Assembly: GCA_001785805.1 (NCBI GenBank)
Contig: MFUU01000014.1
Location: 1 to 29,666, forward strand
DNA: 29,666 nucleotides
Direction: 5' to 3'
DNA from: Candidatus Nomurabacteria bacterium RIFCSPLOWO2_01_FULL_39_17
GTDB lineage: Bacteria > Patescibacteriota > Minisyncoccia > Phycocordibacterales > UBA9973
The notes under the pieces: generated by a model
What the model was told of the DNA's origin: nothing
Databases searched by the model: none
Seen by the model: the letters and a program-made list of their open reading frames with translations, nothing else
In this document: positions 16,807-23,600 of the stretch, piece after piece
Layout: the number at the start of each line of letters is the position of its first letter
Position numbering within the stretch: the first letter of the stretch is position 1
Position numbers and translations under genes: made by a program

Positions 16807-18669
16807 TTAAAATTTTATTTTTTCTTCTTTGCCTTTGATTATTTTATCCGGCTGGAAAAGTTTGTTTAATTGAATAATGTTTCTTATGGCAGACATGCTT
16901 CCATCTTTGTTTAATTTTATCCCCAGAAGCATACCCCGCATAGTATTGGCGGAAAAGCCTTGATCGAAGATGAAGTTCCCGAGCGAATAAGCGATATAAC
17001 TATTTTTATAAACTTCCATATCTTCTATCACATGCGGATGAGTGCCGATTACTATTTTCGCGCCGTTATCGATCGCCCGGTGCGCCAGCTCCTCCTGTCT
17101 TTTGTCGTGTTTCGTTTGATATTCTTCGCCGAAATGAAATGATACGACAAGGTAATCAACCTGTCCTGATGCATTTTTTATTATTTCGTCTAAATCTGGG
17201 TTACTTGCAAGCAATATACCCGCATTTTCTTTATCTGCTTTCATCCAATCCGGCCCCTTGTCTGAAAAACCGAGAAATCCTATTTTCATTCCGTATTTTT
17301 CAATAATAACCGGCTGCTTCGCTTCTTCTAAATTATTTCCTCCACCGGTATACAGAATTTCATTTTCCCTTAAACGCGACAAAGTATCTAGGTAAGCGAT
17401 GCGACCCCAGTCTCCGACGTGATTGTTGGCAACTGACAGTATATCGATACCAGTGCCTTTAAGCGCCGGAACAATAGATGGATCCATTCTGAAAGAATAT
17501 AAATTACCGAAGTCTTCGCCCTTGTCCGATGCTGTACCCTCCAAATTTGCGAATACGATATCATAATTTTTTAGAATTGTTAATTTGCCAAGGAATGCCC
17601 CATAATCCCCGCCGAAGTTTCTTTTTACCGAGTTTTTAATTCCGCGATCAAGCATTATGTCTCCGATAAATGCCAAAGTAATAAAATCCGAATTATCAAC
17701 TTCCGTCATTCCTATTTTTTCTTTTACCCAATTCGCCAATGCGTCAAATTCCGTGCCGTAATACACATTTTTCTTTAAGTGTTTTAAAATATTTTCTATA
17801 TCCTTGACTCGATCTTCACTATGAAGAAGTATAATAGCAATTACTCGGTTGTCAGATTTTCCCAAAGGAAGAGATAAAAGTGAAATTACTGTTTGTTTCG
17901 ACTCGTTAGTATATCCACTTTTCCCGCCAATGTAGCCGTCTGTATGCAAGAACTGATTATTACTGGACCAAACACGGTCTTCTTTTTTGTAGCTTTGGTT
18001 GGTGGTGATTTTAAACAAATCGGGATGCTGTTCTTTTATATATTTTGCTAACTTAAACAAATCCAGCGCAGTGGATTTGTTATTAGGGGAAAGTCCGCTA
18101 GGATCTTCAAAAAAAGTTCTGTCCATGTCTAGGTCTTTCGCTTTTTCGTTCATTTTTTCTATAAAAATATCCCGGCCATAGTGCAGAGCCAGCGCCTCAG
18201 CGGCATCATTGCTGGATTCAAGTAGCAGGGGATATAAAATATCGCTGATTTTAATTTTTTCATTTAAAAGAAGATTGCCATTTTTCCCCTCAGTTGCCAG
18301 AACTTTTTTTGATATTTGTATTAATTTTTCCGGATTTTGATTTTCTTTAGAAATTATGGCGGTCATAAGCTTGGTGATAGAAGCAATAGGAAATTTATCA
18401 TCTTGGTTTTTTGTCAAAATAATTTCATTGGTTGTCGCATCGCCTACTATGTAAGATCCCGCTAAAACCGTCGGTTTCTTGTTTGTATCTTTTGTGAAGT
18501 AAAAATATTTTGGTGTTTCTTCCAACGCAAAAGCATTTATTGTTTCCGCCATGCCGTCGACTTGTTGAAATTTTTCGTAATTTATATTTTTTACGATGAA
18601 AAATGAAATAATGATGGTAATAATTACCAAGCACAGGAACTCTGCTTTTTTCTGATTATTATTGTCCAT
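16807..18669 (-). CDS. D-alanyl-D-alanine carboxypeptidase (S11) fused to a CapA-type domain
   Basis: An N-terminal membrane anchor (about 10-28) puts the protein outside the membrane. Residues about 65-300 form an S11 peptidase (PBP5/DacA-like) with Ser97-x-x-Lys100 (SITK), SSN (152-154) and KSG (250-252), which trims peptidoglycan stem peptides. Residues about 328-600 form a CapA/PgsA-like domain, a metallophosphatase-like fold linked to poly-gamma-glutamate capsule. It shows GDIMLDR (336-342), NLEG (375-378), ANNH (414-417), FHFGEEY (511-517) and GTHPHV (542-547). SLGNFIFDQ (562-570) follows. All key residues of both halves are present. The start overlaps the rnr stop by one base (TAATG). 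The substrate of the CapA half is unknown. Confidence 0.92.
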   Translation of the reverse strand: MDNNNQKKAEFLCLVIITIIISFFIVKNINYEKFQQVDGMAETINAFALEETPKYFYFTKDTNKKPTVLAGSYIVGDATTNEIILTKNQDDKFPIASITKLMTAIISKENQNPEKLIQISKKVLATEGKNGNLLLNEKIKISDILYPLLLESSNDAAEALALHYGRDIFIEKMNEKAKDLDMDRTFFEDPSGLSPNNKSTALDLFKLAKYIKEQHPDLFKITTNQSYKKEDRVWSSNNQFLHTDGYIGGKSGYTNESKQTVISLLSLPLGKSDNRVIAIILLHSEDRVKDIENILKHLKKNVYYGTEFDALANWVKEKIGMTEVDNSDFITLAFIGDIMLDRGIKNSVKRNFGGDYGAFLGKLTILKNYDIVFANLEGTASDKGEDFGNLYSFRMDPSIVPALKGTGIDILSVANNHVGDWGRIAYLDTLSRLRENEILYTGGGNNLEEAKQPVIIEKYGMKIGFLGFSDKGPDWMKADKENAGILLASNPDLDEIIKNASGQVDYLVVSFHFGEEYQTKHDKRQEELAHRAIDNGAKIVIGTHPHVIEDMEVYKNSYIAYSLGNFIFDQGFSANTMRGMLLGIKLNKDGSMSAIRNIIQLNKLFQPDKIIKGKEEKIKF

Positions 18670-20633
18670 TATACTAGCGTGTAATCTATGGTTTTTCTTT
18701 CCAAATCCACCGCTTTAACTTTTATTTTTATCACATCACCAAGGCGATATCTTTTCTTGTGTTTTTGGCCCATAAGTTCAAGCTTTTTTTCATTAAAAAT
18801 ATAAAAGTCATCGCCTAAATTTCCTATCCGCACTAAGCCCTCGCATTTTGTCTCTTTTTCTTCCACATAAATGCCCCATTCTTTTATTCCGCTAATAACT
18901 CCAGTGAAGTTAGATCCAACGCGCGAAGACATATATTCTACTTGTTTGTATTTTATAGAAGAACGCTCAGCATCTGAAGCTCGTTTTTCCTGTTCGCTGG
19001 CAATTCGCGAGATTATTTCGTATTCTTTTATTTTCTCCTGCAATTTTTCTTTATTGATTTTTTTATTTGAAACATAGTCCGAGAGAAATCGGTGCACGAG
19101 AATGTCTGGATAACGCCTAATGGGGGAAGTAAAATGAGTATAATACTCGAAAGCCAACCCATAGTGTCCAATGTTTTTTGTAGAATAAATCGCTTTCGCC
19201 ATTGAGCGTATCACCGCTCGATGCACCGTATTCTTCTCATTTTTACCAGACAGACTATTCAAAATGTTATTTATCTCATGGTTAGGTATGACTCCGTCTT
19301 TCAAAGACACACGGTATCCCAAACTTCGCAAGAAAAACGCCAAATCCTCCATCTTTTCTTTTCCCGGCAAGTCATGCACCCTATAAACGAAAACACCTTC
19401 CTTTTTAACATATTTAGAAATTGTTTCCGCCACTTTTTTGTTCGCCAAAAGCATAAATTCCTCGATTAATTTATTTGAATCGCCCTGTTCTTTCTTTATT
19501 ACCTTTATTGGGACTCCTTTATTATCAAGTACGAATTTTACCTCTTCTTGGTCTAGAGATATTGCTCCTCGAGAGAAGCGTTCTTTGGTTAACTTTTTCG
19601 CCAGATTGTTTAAAATAGAGAGTTCTTTATGTAAGGGAGACTGGGCATGCTTGATGCTTTTTTCCGCTTCTTCGTAGGTGAATCTTTTCTTTGAGTGTAT
19701 AACTGTGCGCCCATACCACCCTTCTTTTATTTTTGCATTCTTGTCTATTATAAAAACTGCGCTCATAGTGAAGCGATCCTTGTGTGGGACTAGCGAACAT
19801 AAGTCATTAGAAAGTATTTCAGGTAACATCGGTATTGTCCTATCCACCAGATATACGGAAGTTCCGCGTTCTTTCGCTTCATGATCAAGTTCGGAACCAA
19901 TCTTTACATAATGCGACACATCGGCTATATGAATGCCTATTTCATATTCTTCTTCGTTTGTTTCTTTGAGTGCAATTTTTCTAAATGACAGCGCGTCATC
20001 AAAATCTTTAGCATCTGAAGGGTCAATGGTAAAGGTGAGAGTATTTCTGAAATCTCTGCGGCCGGCATAATCTTCTTTTTTTCCGCCAGAGGCGGATCCG
20101 CCTTGGGCGGATATTCTTCTAGCTTCCTCCTCGACTTTTCTGGGGAATTTTGAATCGAAACCTTTCTCAAGTGCGATAGCCTGCATTTCCACGTCATTAT
20201 CGCCAGGTCGACCGAAAATTTTAATGATTTTTCCCTCCGGCGCCTTACGCGCGTCTTTCCAGGAAAACAATTCGGCAAAAACTTTCTGCCCTATTTTTGC
20301 GCCGGACAAATTCCTCTCCGGAATTAAAATATCCGTATACATTTTCGTATCGTCCGGTCTTAAAAAAAACATACCGTGTTCTTTCTCTAAAACTCCCGCG
20401 AAAGAATTTTTGGCACGTGAGATTATTTTTACAACTTCTCCGGTTTGCCTTCGGTGGCTCTTTGGATGAAGGATTATTTCTACCATATCGCCGTGCAACG
20501 CTGTGTTTAAGTGCTGTCTGGCAATTTCCGGGTCCTCTTTTAATGTAGTTGCGACATAACCGATGCCCTTAGAAGAAATCGAAATAATTCCAGTTAAAGT
20601 TTTAAGCTCTCTGTGATGTGTTTTGTGTTTCAT
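18669..20633 (-). CDS. rnr: Ribonuclease R (RNase II/RNB family exoribonuclease)
   Basis: RNase R degrades structured RNA 3'-5'. Counting from the ATG at 20633 there are 654 residues. Cold-shock-like OB domains occupy about 10-150. The RNB catalytic domain starts near 200 with TIDPSDAKDFDDALS, containing the clustered metal-binding Asp residues (about 205-213). HYGLAFEYYTHFTSPIRRYPDILVH-type sequence follows near 490-515. The C-terminal S1 domain (GSNFTGVISGIKEWGIYVE) ends the protein. A TTG at 20642 would add three residues. A TTATAT -10 candidate lies just upstream, so the mRNA may be leaderless. Residues 176-184 (SAQGGSASGG region) are encoded by a REP-like repeat (20082-20111) inserted in frame in a linker. 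The capA-fusion gene is coupled downstream. Confidence 0.95.
   Translation of the reverse strand: MKHKTHHRELKTLTGIISISSKGIGYVATTLKEDPEIARQHLNTALHGDMVEIILHPKSHRRQTGEVVKIISRAKNSFAGVLEKEHGMFFLRPDDTKMYTDILIPERNLSGAKIGQKVFAELFSWKDARKAPEGKIIKIFGRPGDNDVEMQAIALEKGFDSKFPRKVEEEARRISAQGGSASGGKKEDYAGRRDFRNTLTFTIDPSDAKDFDDALSFRKIALKETNEEEYEIGIHIADVSHYVKIGSELDHEAKERGTSVYLVDRTIPMLPEILSNDLCSLVPHKDRFTMSAVFIIDKNAKIKEGWYGRTVIHSKKRFTYEEAEKSIKHAQSPLHKELSILNNLAKKLTKERFSRGAISLDQEEVKFVLDNKGVPIKVIKKEQGDSNKLIEEFMLLANKKVAETISKYVKKEGVFVYRVHDLPGKEKMEDLAFFLRSLGYRVSLKDGVIPNHEINNILNSLSGKNEKNTVHRAVIRSMAKAIYSTKNIGHYGLAFEYYTHFTSPIRRYPDILVHRFLSDYVSNKKINKEKLQEKIKEYEIISRIASEQEKRASDAERSSIKYKQVEYMSSRVGSNFTGVISGIKEWGIYVEEKETKCEGLVRIGNLGDDFYIFNEKKLELMGQKHKKRYRLGDVIKIKVKAVDLERKTIDYTLV
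20082..20111. repeat. Double-hairpin REP-like repeat, copy 1 (inside rnr)
   Basis: Thirty bases form two adjacent 15-base hairpins. The first is TCCGCC-AGA-GGCGGA. The second is TCCGCC-TTG-GGCGGA. On the rnr strand it encodes a GGSASGG-type linker before the RNB domain. A diverged copy is at 21416-21445. Confidence 0.8.
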
Positions 20634-20662
20634 TACTCTCAATATAACATAGAATTTCTAAC

Positions 20663-20691
20663 TTGACTACACGGCTCATGTATGCTATACT
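20663..20691 (+). promoter_or_regulatory. Strong promoter of GC-rich unit III
   Basis: TTGACT (20663-20668) and TATACT (20686-20691) are 17 bases apart, with a TGC extension before the -10 box. Transcription would start near 20698, about 49 bases before the ATG at 20747. It is divergent from rnr. Confidence 0.75.
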
Positions 20692-20746
20692 TTTTATAGA
20701 TTGTGGAGTGGGGAATGTCTTCAACACACAAAGGGGGTGATTGAAG

Positions 20747-20902
20747 ATGACCAACAGAAGGTTTGGTCTGGGACTCAATCAGCCCCAGCCTCCGCCCCAA
20801 GCGGAGAGTCCCTTCTGGAAGCATCCACTACTCTTGGTCGCCTTAGTGGCAGCGCTTGGGATCATCGGATCCGTCGCGCTCGCTTACTTCGGCCCCAGGT
20901 GA
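20747..20902 (+). CDS. Small single-helix membrane protein, 51 aa
   Basis: I do not recognise this peptide. It starts MTNRRFGLGLNQPQPPP, then SPFWKH and one clear membrane helix (about residues 27-48, LLLVALVAALGIIGSVALAY), and ends FGPR. Basic residues before the helix predict a cytoplasmic N-terminus. A ribosome-binding site GGGGGTGA lies six bases before the ATG, in the loop of a 7-bp hairpin (TCTTCAA/TTGAAGA, about 20719-20748). The sequence is GC-rich (37 of 60 in 20761-20820). With its own promoter and terminator it forms a monocistronic unit. The combination of promoter, ribosome-binding site, membrane helix and terminator makes a real gene likely despite its size. Confidence 0.7.
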   Translation: MTNRRFGLGLNQPQPPPQAESPFWKHPLLLVALVAALGIIGSVALAYFGPR

Positions 20903-20933
20903 AGAAAAGAAGGGAGAGCAAACATCGTATGAA

Positions 20934-20976
20934 GGCGCCGCTACGGAAGTGCCGCAGCGGCGCCAGTTGTTTTTTA
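20934..20976 (+). terminator. Intrinsic terminator of GC-rich unit III
   Basis: GGCGCCGCT (20934-20942) pairs perfectly with AGCGGCGCC (20956-20964). An inner CGG/CCG closes the loop. AGTTG and seven T residues follow. This is a textbook terminator. Confidence 0.88.
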
Positions 20977-21001
20977 AATAAACTATGTTAAACTCATTCG
21001 T

Positions 21002-21310
21002 ATGTTAAAAATCAGATTGCAAAGAATCGGCAGAAAAAATGACCCGTCGTTTAGGGTCGTTTTGACCGATTCGAAGAACAGCACCAAAAGCGGAAAATTT
21101 CTCGAAATTGTCGGCATCTATAACCCGAAAGCTGGAGTAACTAATTTCAATACCGAAAGGATAAAATATTGGCTCTCAAAGGGCGCAAAACTCTCCGACA
21201 CAATACATAATTTCCTAGTACACCGAAAGGTAATTGAAGGCAAGAAAGTAAATGTTTTGCCGAAAAAAAAGCCAACCAAAAAGAGAAAAGAATTAAAGGC
21301 AAAGAAATAA
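21002..21310 (+). CDS. rpsP: 30S ribosomal protein S16
   Basis: The 102-residue protein starts MLKIRLQRIGRKNDPSFRVV, the S16 signature, followed by GKFLEIVGIYNPK (about 32-44) and ERIKYWLSKGAKLSDTIHNFL (about 56-76). The tail is Lys-rich and probably disordered. S16 binds 16S rRNA early in small subunit assembly. The gene heads the rpsP-khpA-trmD cluster; the rimM gene usually found between khpA and trmD is absent. No Shine-Dalgarno site is visible before the ATG. Confidence 0.96.
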   Translation: MLKIRLQRIGRKNDPSFRVVLTDSKNSTKSGKFLEIVGIYNPKAGVTNFNTERIKYWLSKGAKLSDTIHNFLVHRKVIEGKKVNVLPKKKPTKKRKELKAKK

Positions 21311-21317
21311 AAAGTTG

Positions 21318-21343
21318 ACCCCGTCGCTCGCGAGCGACGGGGT
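21318..21343. repeat. 26-bp perfect palindrome after rpsP
   Basis: ACCCCGTCGCTCG (21318-21330) is followed directly by its exact reverse complement (21331-21343). The plus-strand side has no T run, but the minus-strand side is followed by AACTTTTT. It may act as a terminator or RNA-stabilising hairpin at the rpsP 3' end, or be a dispersed repeat. Confidence 0.7.
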
Positions 21344-21415
21344 TGAAAGCTAAAAAATAATTCTGTATAATATCAGGATAGCAGTTATGTCGTAATTACT
21401 GCACTATTATAAGTT

Positions 21416-21445
21416 TCAGCCAGAGGCTGATCCGCCTTTGGTGGA
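21416..21445. repeat. Double-hairpin REP-like repeat, copy 2 (5' of khpA)
   Basis: This matches copy 1 (20082-20111) at most positions. The first hairpin is TCAGCC-AGA-GGCTGA. The second is TCCGCC-TTT-GGTGGA. Relative to copy 1, the first stem differs by paired changes that keep base pairing, and the second by a G-T pair. It overlaps the possible TTG start of khpA at 21438. Confidence 0.8.
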
Positions 21446-21467
21446 AAAAATAAAATTTCTGAAATAT

Positions 21468-21809
21468 ATGCAAGAAGCTGATAAGGAATTTCTGGAATAC
21501 GTAGTCAAAGCGCTTGTTGATAATCCGAACGATGTGAAACTCGACAGGACTGTCGACGAGATGGGTGTGCTCATTTCACTCACCGTGAATCCTGCCGATA
21601 TGGGCAAGATTATCGGACGAATGGGCAACACTGCGAAAGCCATTCGCACACTTCTCCGAATCATCGGCATGAAAAATAATGCCCGAGTGAATTTGAAGAT
21701 AAACGAGCCAGAGGGAGGAGTAAGGCCAGAGAGAGTAGAAAGACCTATGAACTCTGCTCCAACGCTTAAGACCGTAGACCAAGCGATGGAAGACTTGAAA
21801 GGAATATAA
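21468..21809 (+). CDS. khpA: KH-domain RNA-binding protein KhpA
   Basis: This small RNA-binding protein (YlqC family) usually pairs with KhpB/Jag and affects cell-division and RNA functions. It starts MQEADKEFLEYVVKALVDNPNDVKL. The KH GxxG loop is GKIIGRMGNTAKAIRTLL (about residues 45-62). A Pro/Arg/Glu-rich tail follows, ending DQAMEDLKGI. A TTG at 21438 would extend it by ten residues, but that codon lies inside a REP-like repeat, so I choose the ATG at 21468. No ribosome-binding site decides between them. It sits between rpsP and trmD, the classical place. Confidence 0.88.
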   Translation: MQEADKEFLEYVVKALVDNPNDVKLDRTVDEMGVLISLTVNPADMGKIIGRMGNTAKAIRTLLRIIGMKNNARVNLKINEPEGGVRPERVERPMNSAPTLKTVDQAMEDLKGI

Positions 21810-21810
21810 G

Positions 21811-21836
21811 AAAATCCCCTGTAAGGGGGATTTTTG
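21811..21836 (+). terminator. Intrinsic terminator after khpA
   Basis: AAAATCCCC (21811-21819) pairs with GGGGGATTTTT across a short loop and ends in a run of five T. The trmD -10 box TATACT (21838-21843, extended TGT) follows at once and ends six bases before the trmD ATG, so trmD probably has its own leaderless transcript. Confidence 0.85.
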
Positions 21837-21849
21837 TTATACTTAATTT

Positions 21850-22545
21850 ATGAATTTTCATATAATTACAATTTTCCCAAATATTTTCGATTCGTATATA
21901 AATGAGTCTATTTTAGGGCGGGCGATAAAAAATAAAATAGTGAATATAAAATTTTATAACCCCAGAGACTTTGTGGCAGGCAGTAAAAGCAATTACAAAC
22001 CGGTGGATGGCAAGCCATACGGCGGTGGCGCCGGCATGGTGCTTCAAGCAGAACCAATTCTAAAAGCGTTTACGAAAATTGAAAAAAACCTAAAAAGTAA
22101 AAAAAAGAAAATTGTTATATTTTCAGCCAAGGGGAAATTTTTCAATCAAAAAATCGCTTACGACTGGGCAAATAAATATGAAGAAATTATTTTTATCACT
22201 GGTCGCTATGAGGGGATTGACGAGAGAGTGAAAAAAGCGCTCAAAGCCGAGGAAATTTCTATTGGTCCGTACGTATTAACCGATGGCGATGTCGCGACGA
22301 TGGTCGCCCTGTCTGCGGTGTCTAGACTCCTGCCCGGGGCGATTCGCATGGAATCCTTAAAGGAAGAATCATATTGGAATTTATTATTAAAAAAAGAAAA
22401 GGATGGCAAAGTAGGGGAGAATGGCTTGGAATATCCGCAATATACCCGTCCGGAAGTTTTAAAATATAAGGGCAAAAAATACAAAGTCCCGAAAGTTCTA
22501 CTTTCCGGCCACCATGCAAAAATAAATGAATGGAAGAGGAGGTAA
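21850..22545 (+). CDS. trmD: tRNA (guanine-N1)-methyltransferase TrmD
   Basis: TrmD methylates G37 next to the anticodon using S-adenosylmethionine, preventing frameshifts. Motifs: MNFHIITIFPNIFDSYINES at the start, KPYGGGAGMVLQAEP (near 57-71), the trefoil-knot segment FITGRYEGIDERVK (near 115-129), EISIGPYVLTDGDVATMVALSAVSRLLPG (in two adjacent blocks) and the C-terminal LEYPQYTRPEVL, PKVLLSGHHAKINEWKRR. The length of 231 is normal. It ends 16 bases before the end of a convergent gene. Confidence 0.96.
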   Translation: MNFHIITIFPNIFDSYINESILGRAIKNKIVNIKFYNPRDFVAGSKSNYKPVDGKPYGGGAGMVLQAEPILKAFTKIEKNLKSKKKKIVIFSAKGKFFNQKIAYDWANKYEEIIFITGRYEGIDERVKKALKAEEISIGPYVLTDGDVATMVALSAVSRLLPGAIRMESLKEESYWNLLLKKEKDGKVGENGLEYPQYTRPEVLKYKGKKYKVPKVLLSGHHAKINEWKRR

Positions 22546-22561
22546 TTTACCGTATCGTTTG

Positions 22562-23395
22562 TTAATCGTTCTTTTTTCTGCTGTGGTCTCGTATTAAAGC
22601 GGCAATTAGTTCTCGCATATCATTTATTTCATCATCAAGGACATCAAGCTGATGTCTGTTTTTTGATTCAGCAGAAACACTCATTCTTTCAAACATGATT
22701 TCAATTATTATATTAATATAACGTTTAATTTTTTTTGCCAGATCAAATTCGCTTTCACCCAATCTACCTGCCACCAAGTCAACAACTCTTCCGATTATTT
22801 CTTCTTCTTCTTTGACTTTGGTAATTTCTTTATTAATATCTTCTTTGCTTTCTTTTTTATATGGTTCCCAATCCTTCAAATCCAACCCCAGTTTATTTCT
22901 TTTAGCCCAAAGCCTTTTTGTTAATTTATTAATTTCCTCAAAACCAGCCAACTTAAAAACTTCCGTAATTTTATCTCCCTGTTGTTTTTCTGTATCTGTC
23001 TCCAAAAATCCTCCCGGAGTCTTATCTTCTTCGGGTTCTACTTCCTCCTCCCTATCTTCCCCCATCTTTTCTTCTTCTCCCTCATCTTCAATTTTTTCAT
23101 CAGCCCATTCAGTTGCATTAGCAACTTTTTCTATAGCAGACTTTTCTTTTTGGTCTGTCGGAGAGGCTTTAAAACGCCGAGATTTTAATTTTCCCAAAAT
23201 TGCATCAGTCCATAAATTTTGTCCAGCCCAATTTTGTTTTTCTGCGAAAGTTGTTTTTCGCAGCCCAAACATTTTTCTTTTCTTTACAGAGGGAATAGTA
23301 TGTCCGCCTTCTTGCCCATGGCTTTCAGCAAGCTTTTTAGCCATATCTCGATGTTCTCTGGGCATAGCATCTTCTGGTATAAATTTTTCTGGCAT
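22562..23395 (-). CDS. Hypothetical acidic, helical protein, 277 aa
   Basis: I do not recognise this protein. It is cytoplasmic in appearance, with no signal peptide or membrane helix. Residues 1-85 are basic and mixed (MPREHRDMAKKLAESHGQEGG, KRKMFGLRKTTF). Residues about 100-125 form a low-complexity acidic stretch (EDEGEEEKMGEDREEEVEPEE). The C-terminal half (about 140-277) is predicted helical, probably coiled coil, with AKKIKRYINIIIEIMFERMS and DEINDMRELIAALIRDH. Open frames on the other strand (about 22812-23435) are hydrophobic shadows of this charged sequence. The gene is divergent from rpoB and convergent with trmD. The RNA polymerase neighbourhood does not by itself give a function. 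Confidence 0.75.
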   Translation of the reverse strand: MPEKFIPEDAMPREHRDMAKKLAESHGQEGGHTIPSVKKRKMFGLRKTTFAEKQNWAGQNLWTDAILGKLKSRRFKASPTDQKEKSAIEKVANATEWADEKIEDEGEEEKMGEDREEEVEPEEDKTPGGFLETDTEKQQGDKITEVFKLAGFEEINKLTKRLWAKRNKLGLDLKDWEPYKKESKEDINKEITKVKEEEEIIGRVVDLVAGRLGESEFDLAKKIKRYINIIIEIMFERMSVSAESKNRHQLDVLDDEINDMRELIAALIRDHSRKKND

Positions 23396-23431
23396 TACTT
23401 ATATATTAGCACTTTTTATTCACACCAACAT

Positions 23432-23459
23432 TTGACAAAAAGCTGTGGATAAGTATACT
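23432..23459 (+). promoter_or_regulatory. rpoBC promoter with a DnaA box in the spacer
   Basis: TTGACA (23432-23437) and TATACT (23454-23459) are 16 bases apart. The spacer contains TGTGGATAA (23444-23452), the exact reverse complement of the DnaA box TTATCCACA. A long leader of about 135 bases would precede rpoB. A 13-base palindrome TTGATT-T-AATCAA (23585-23597) lies just before the rpoB ATG. Confidence 0.65.
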
Positions 23460-23600
23460 ATAAGGGATTCATTGATTGAGTTTCGGATGCAATCATTTTA
23501 AGGTTTACTTAATCATAATATCTAAATAAATAAAAAGCTAAAGAAAAGCATTTTTCCCTTGTTTTTCTTTGATTTTTTGCTTTATTGATTTAATCAAAAT

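Noticed and set aside
22812..23435. Plus-strand open frame of 207 codons rich in Ser, Phe and Leu
   Set aside because: It is the antisense shadow of the Lys/Glu-rich minus-strand protein at 22562-23395, and its composition is typical of such shadows.
23530..23583. AT-rich inverted repeat (AAAGAAAA / TTTTCTTT) upstream of rpoB as an attenuator
   Set aside because: The stem is made only of A-T pairs with a 15-base loop in low-complexity sequence and is expected by chance.
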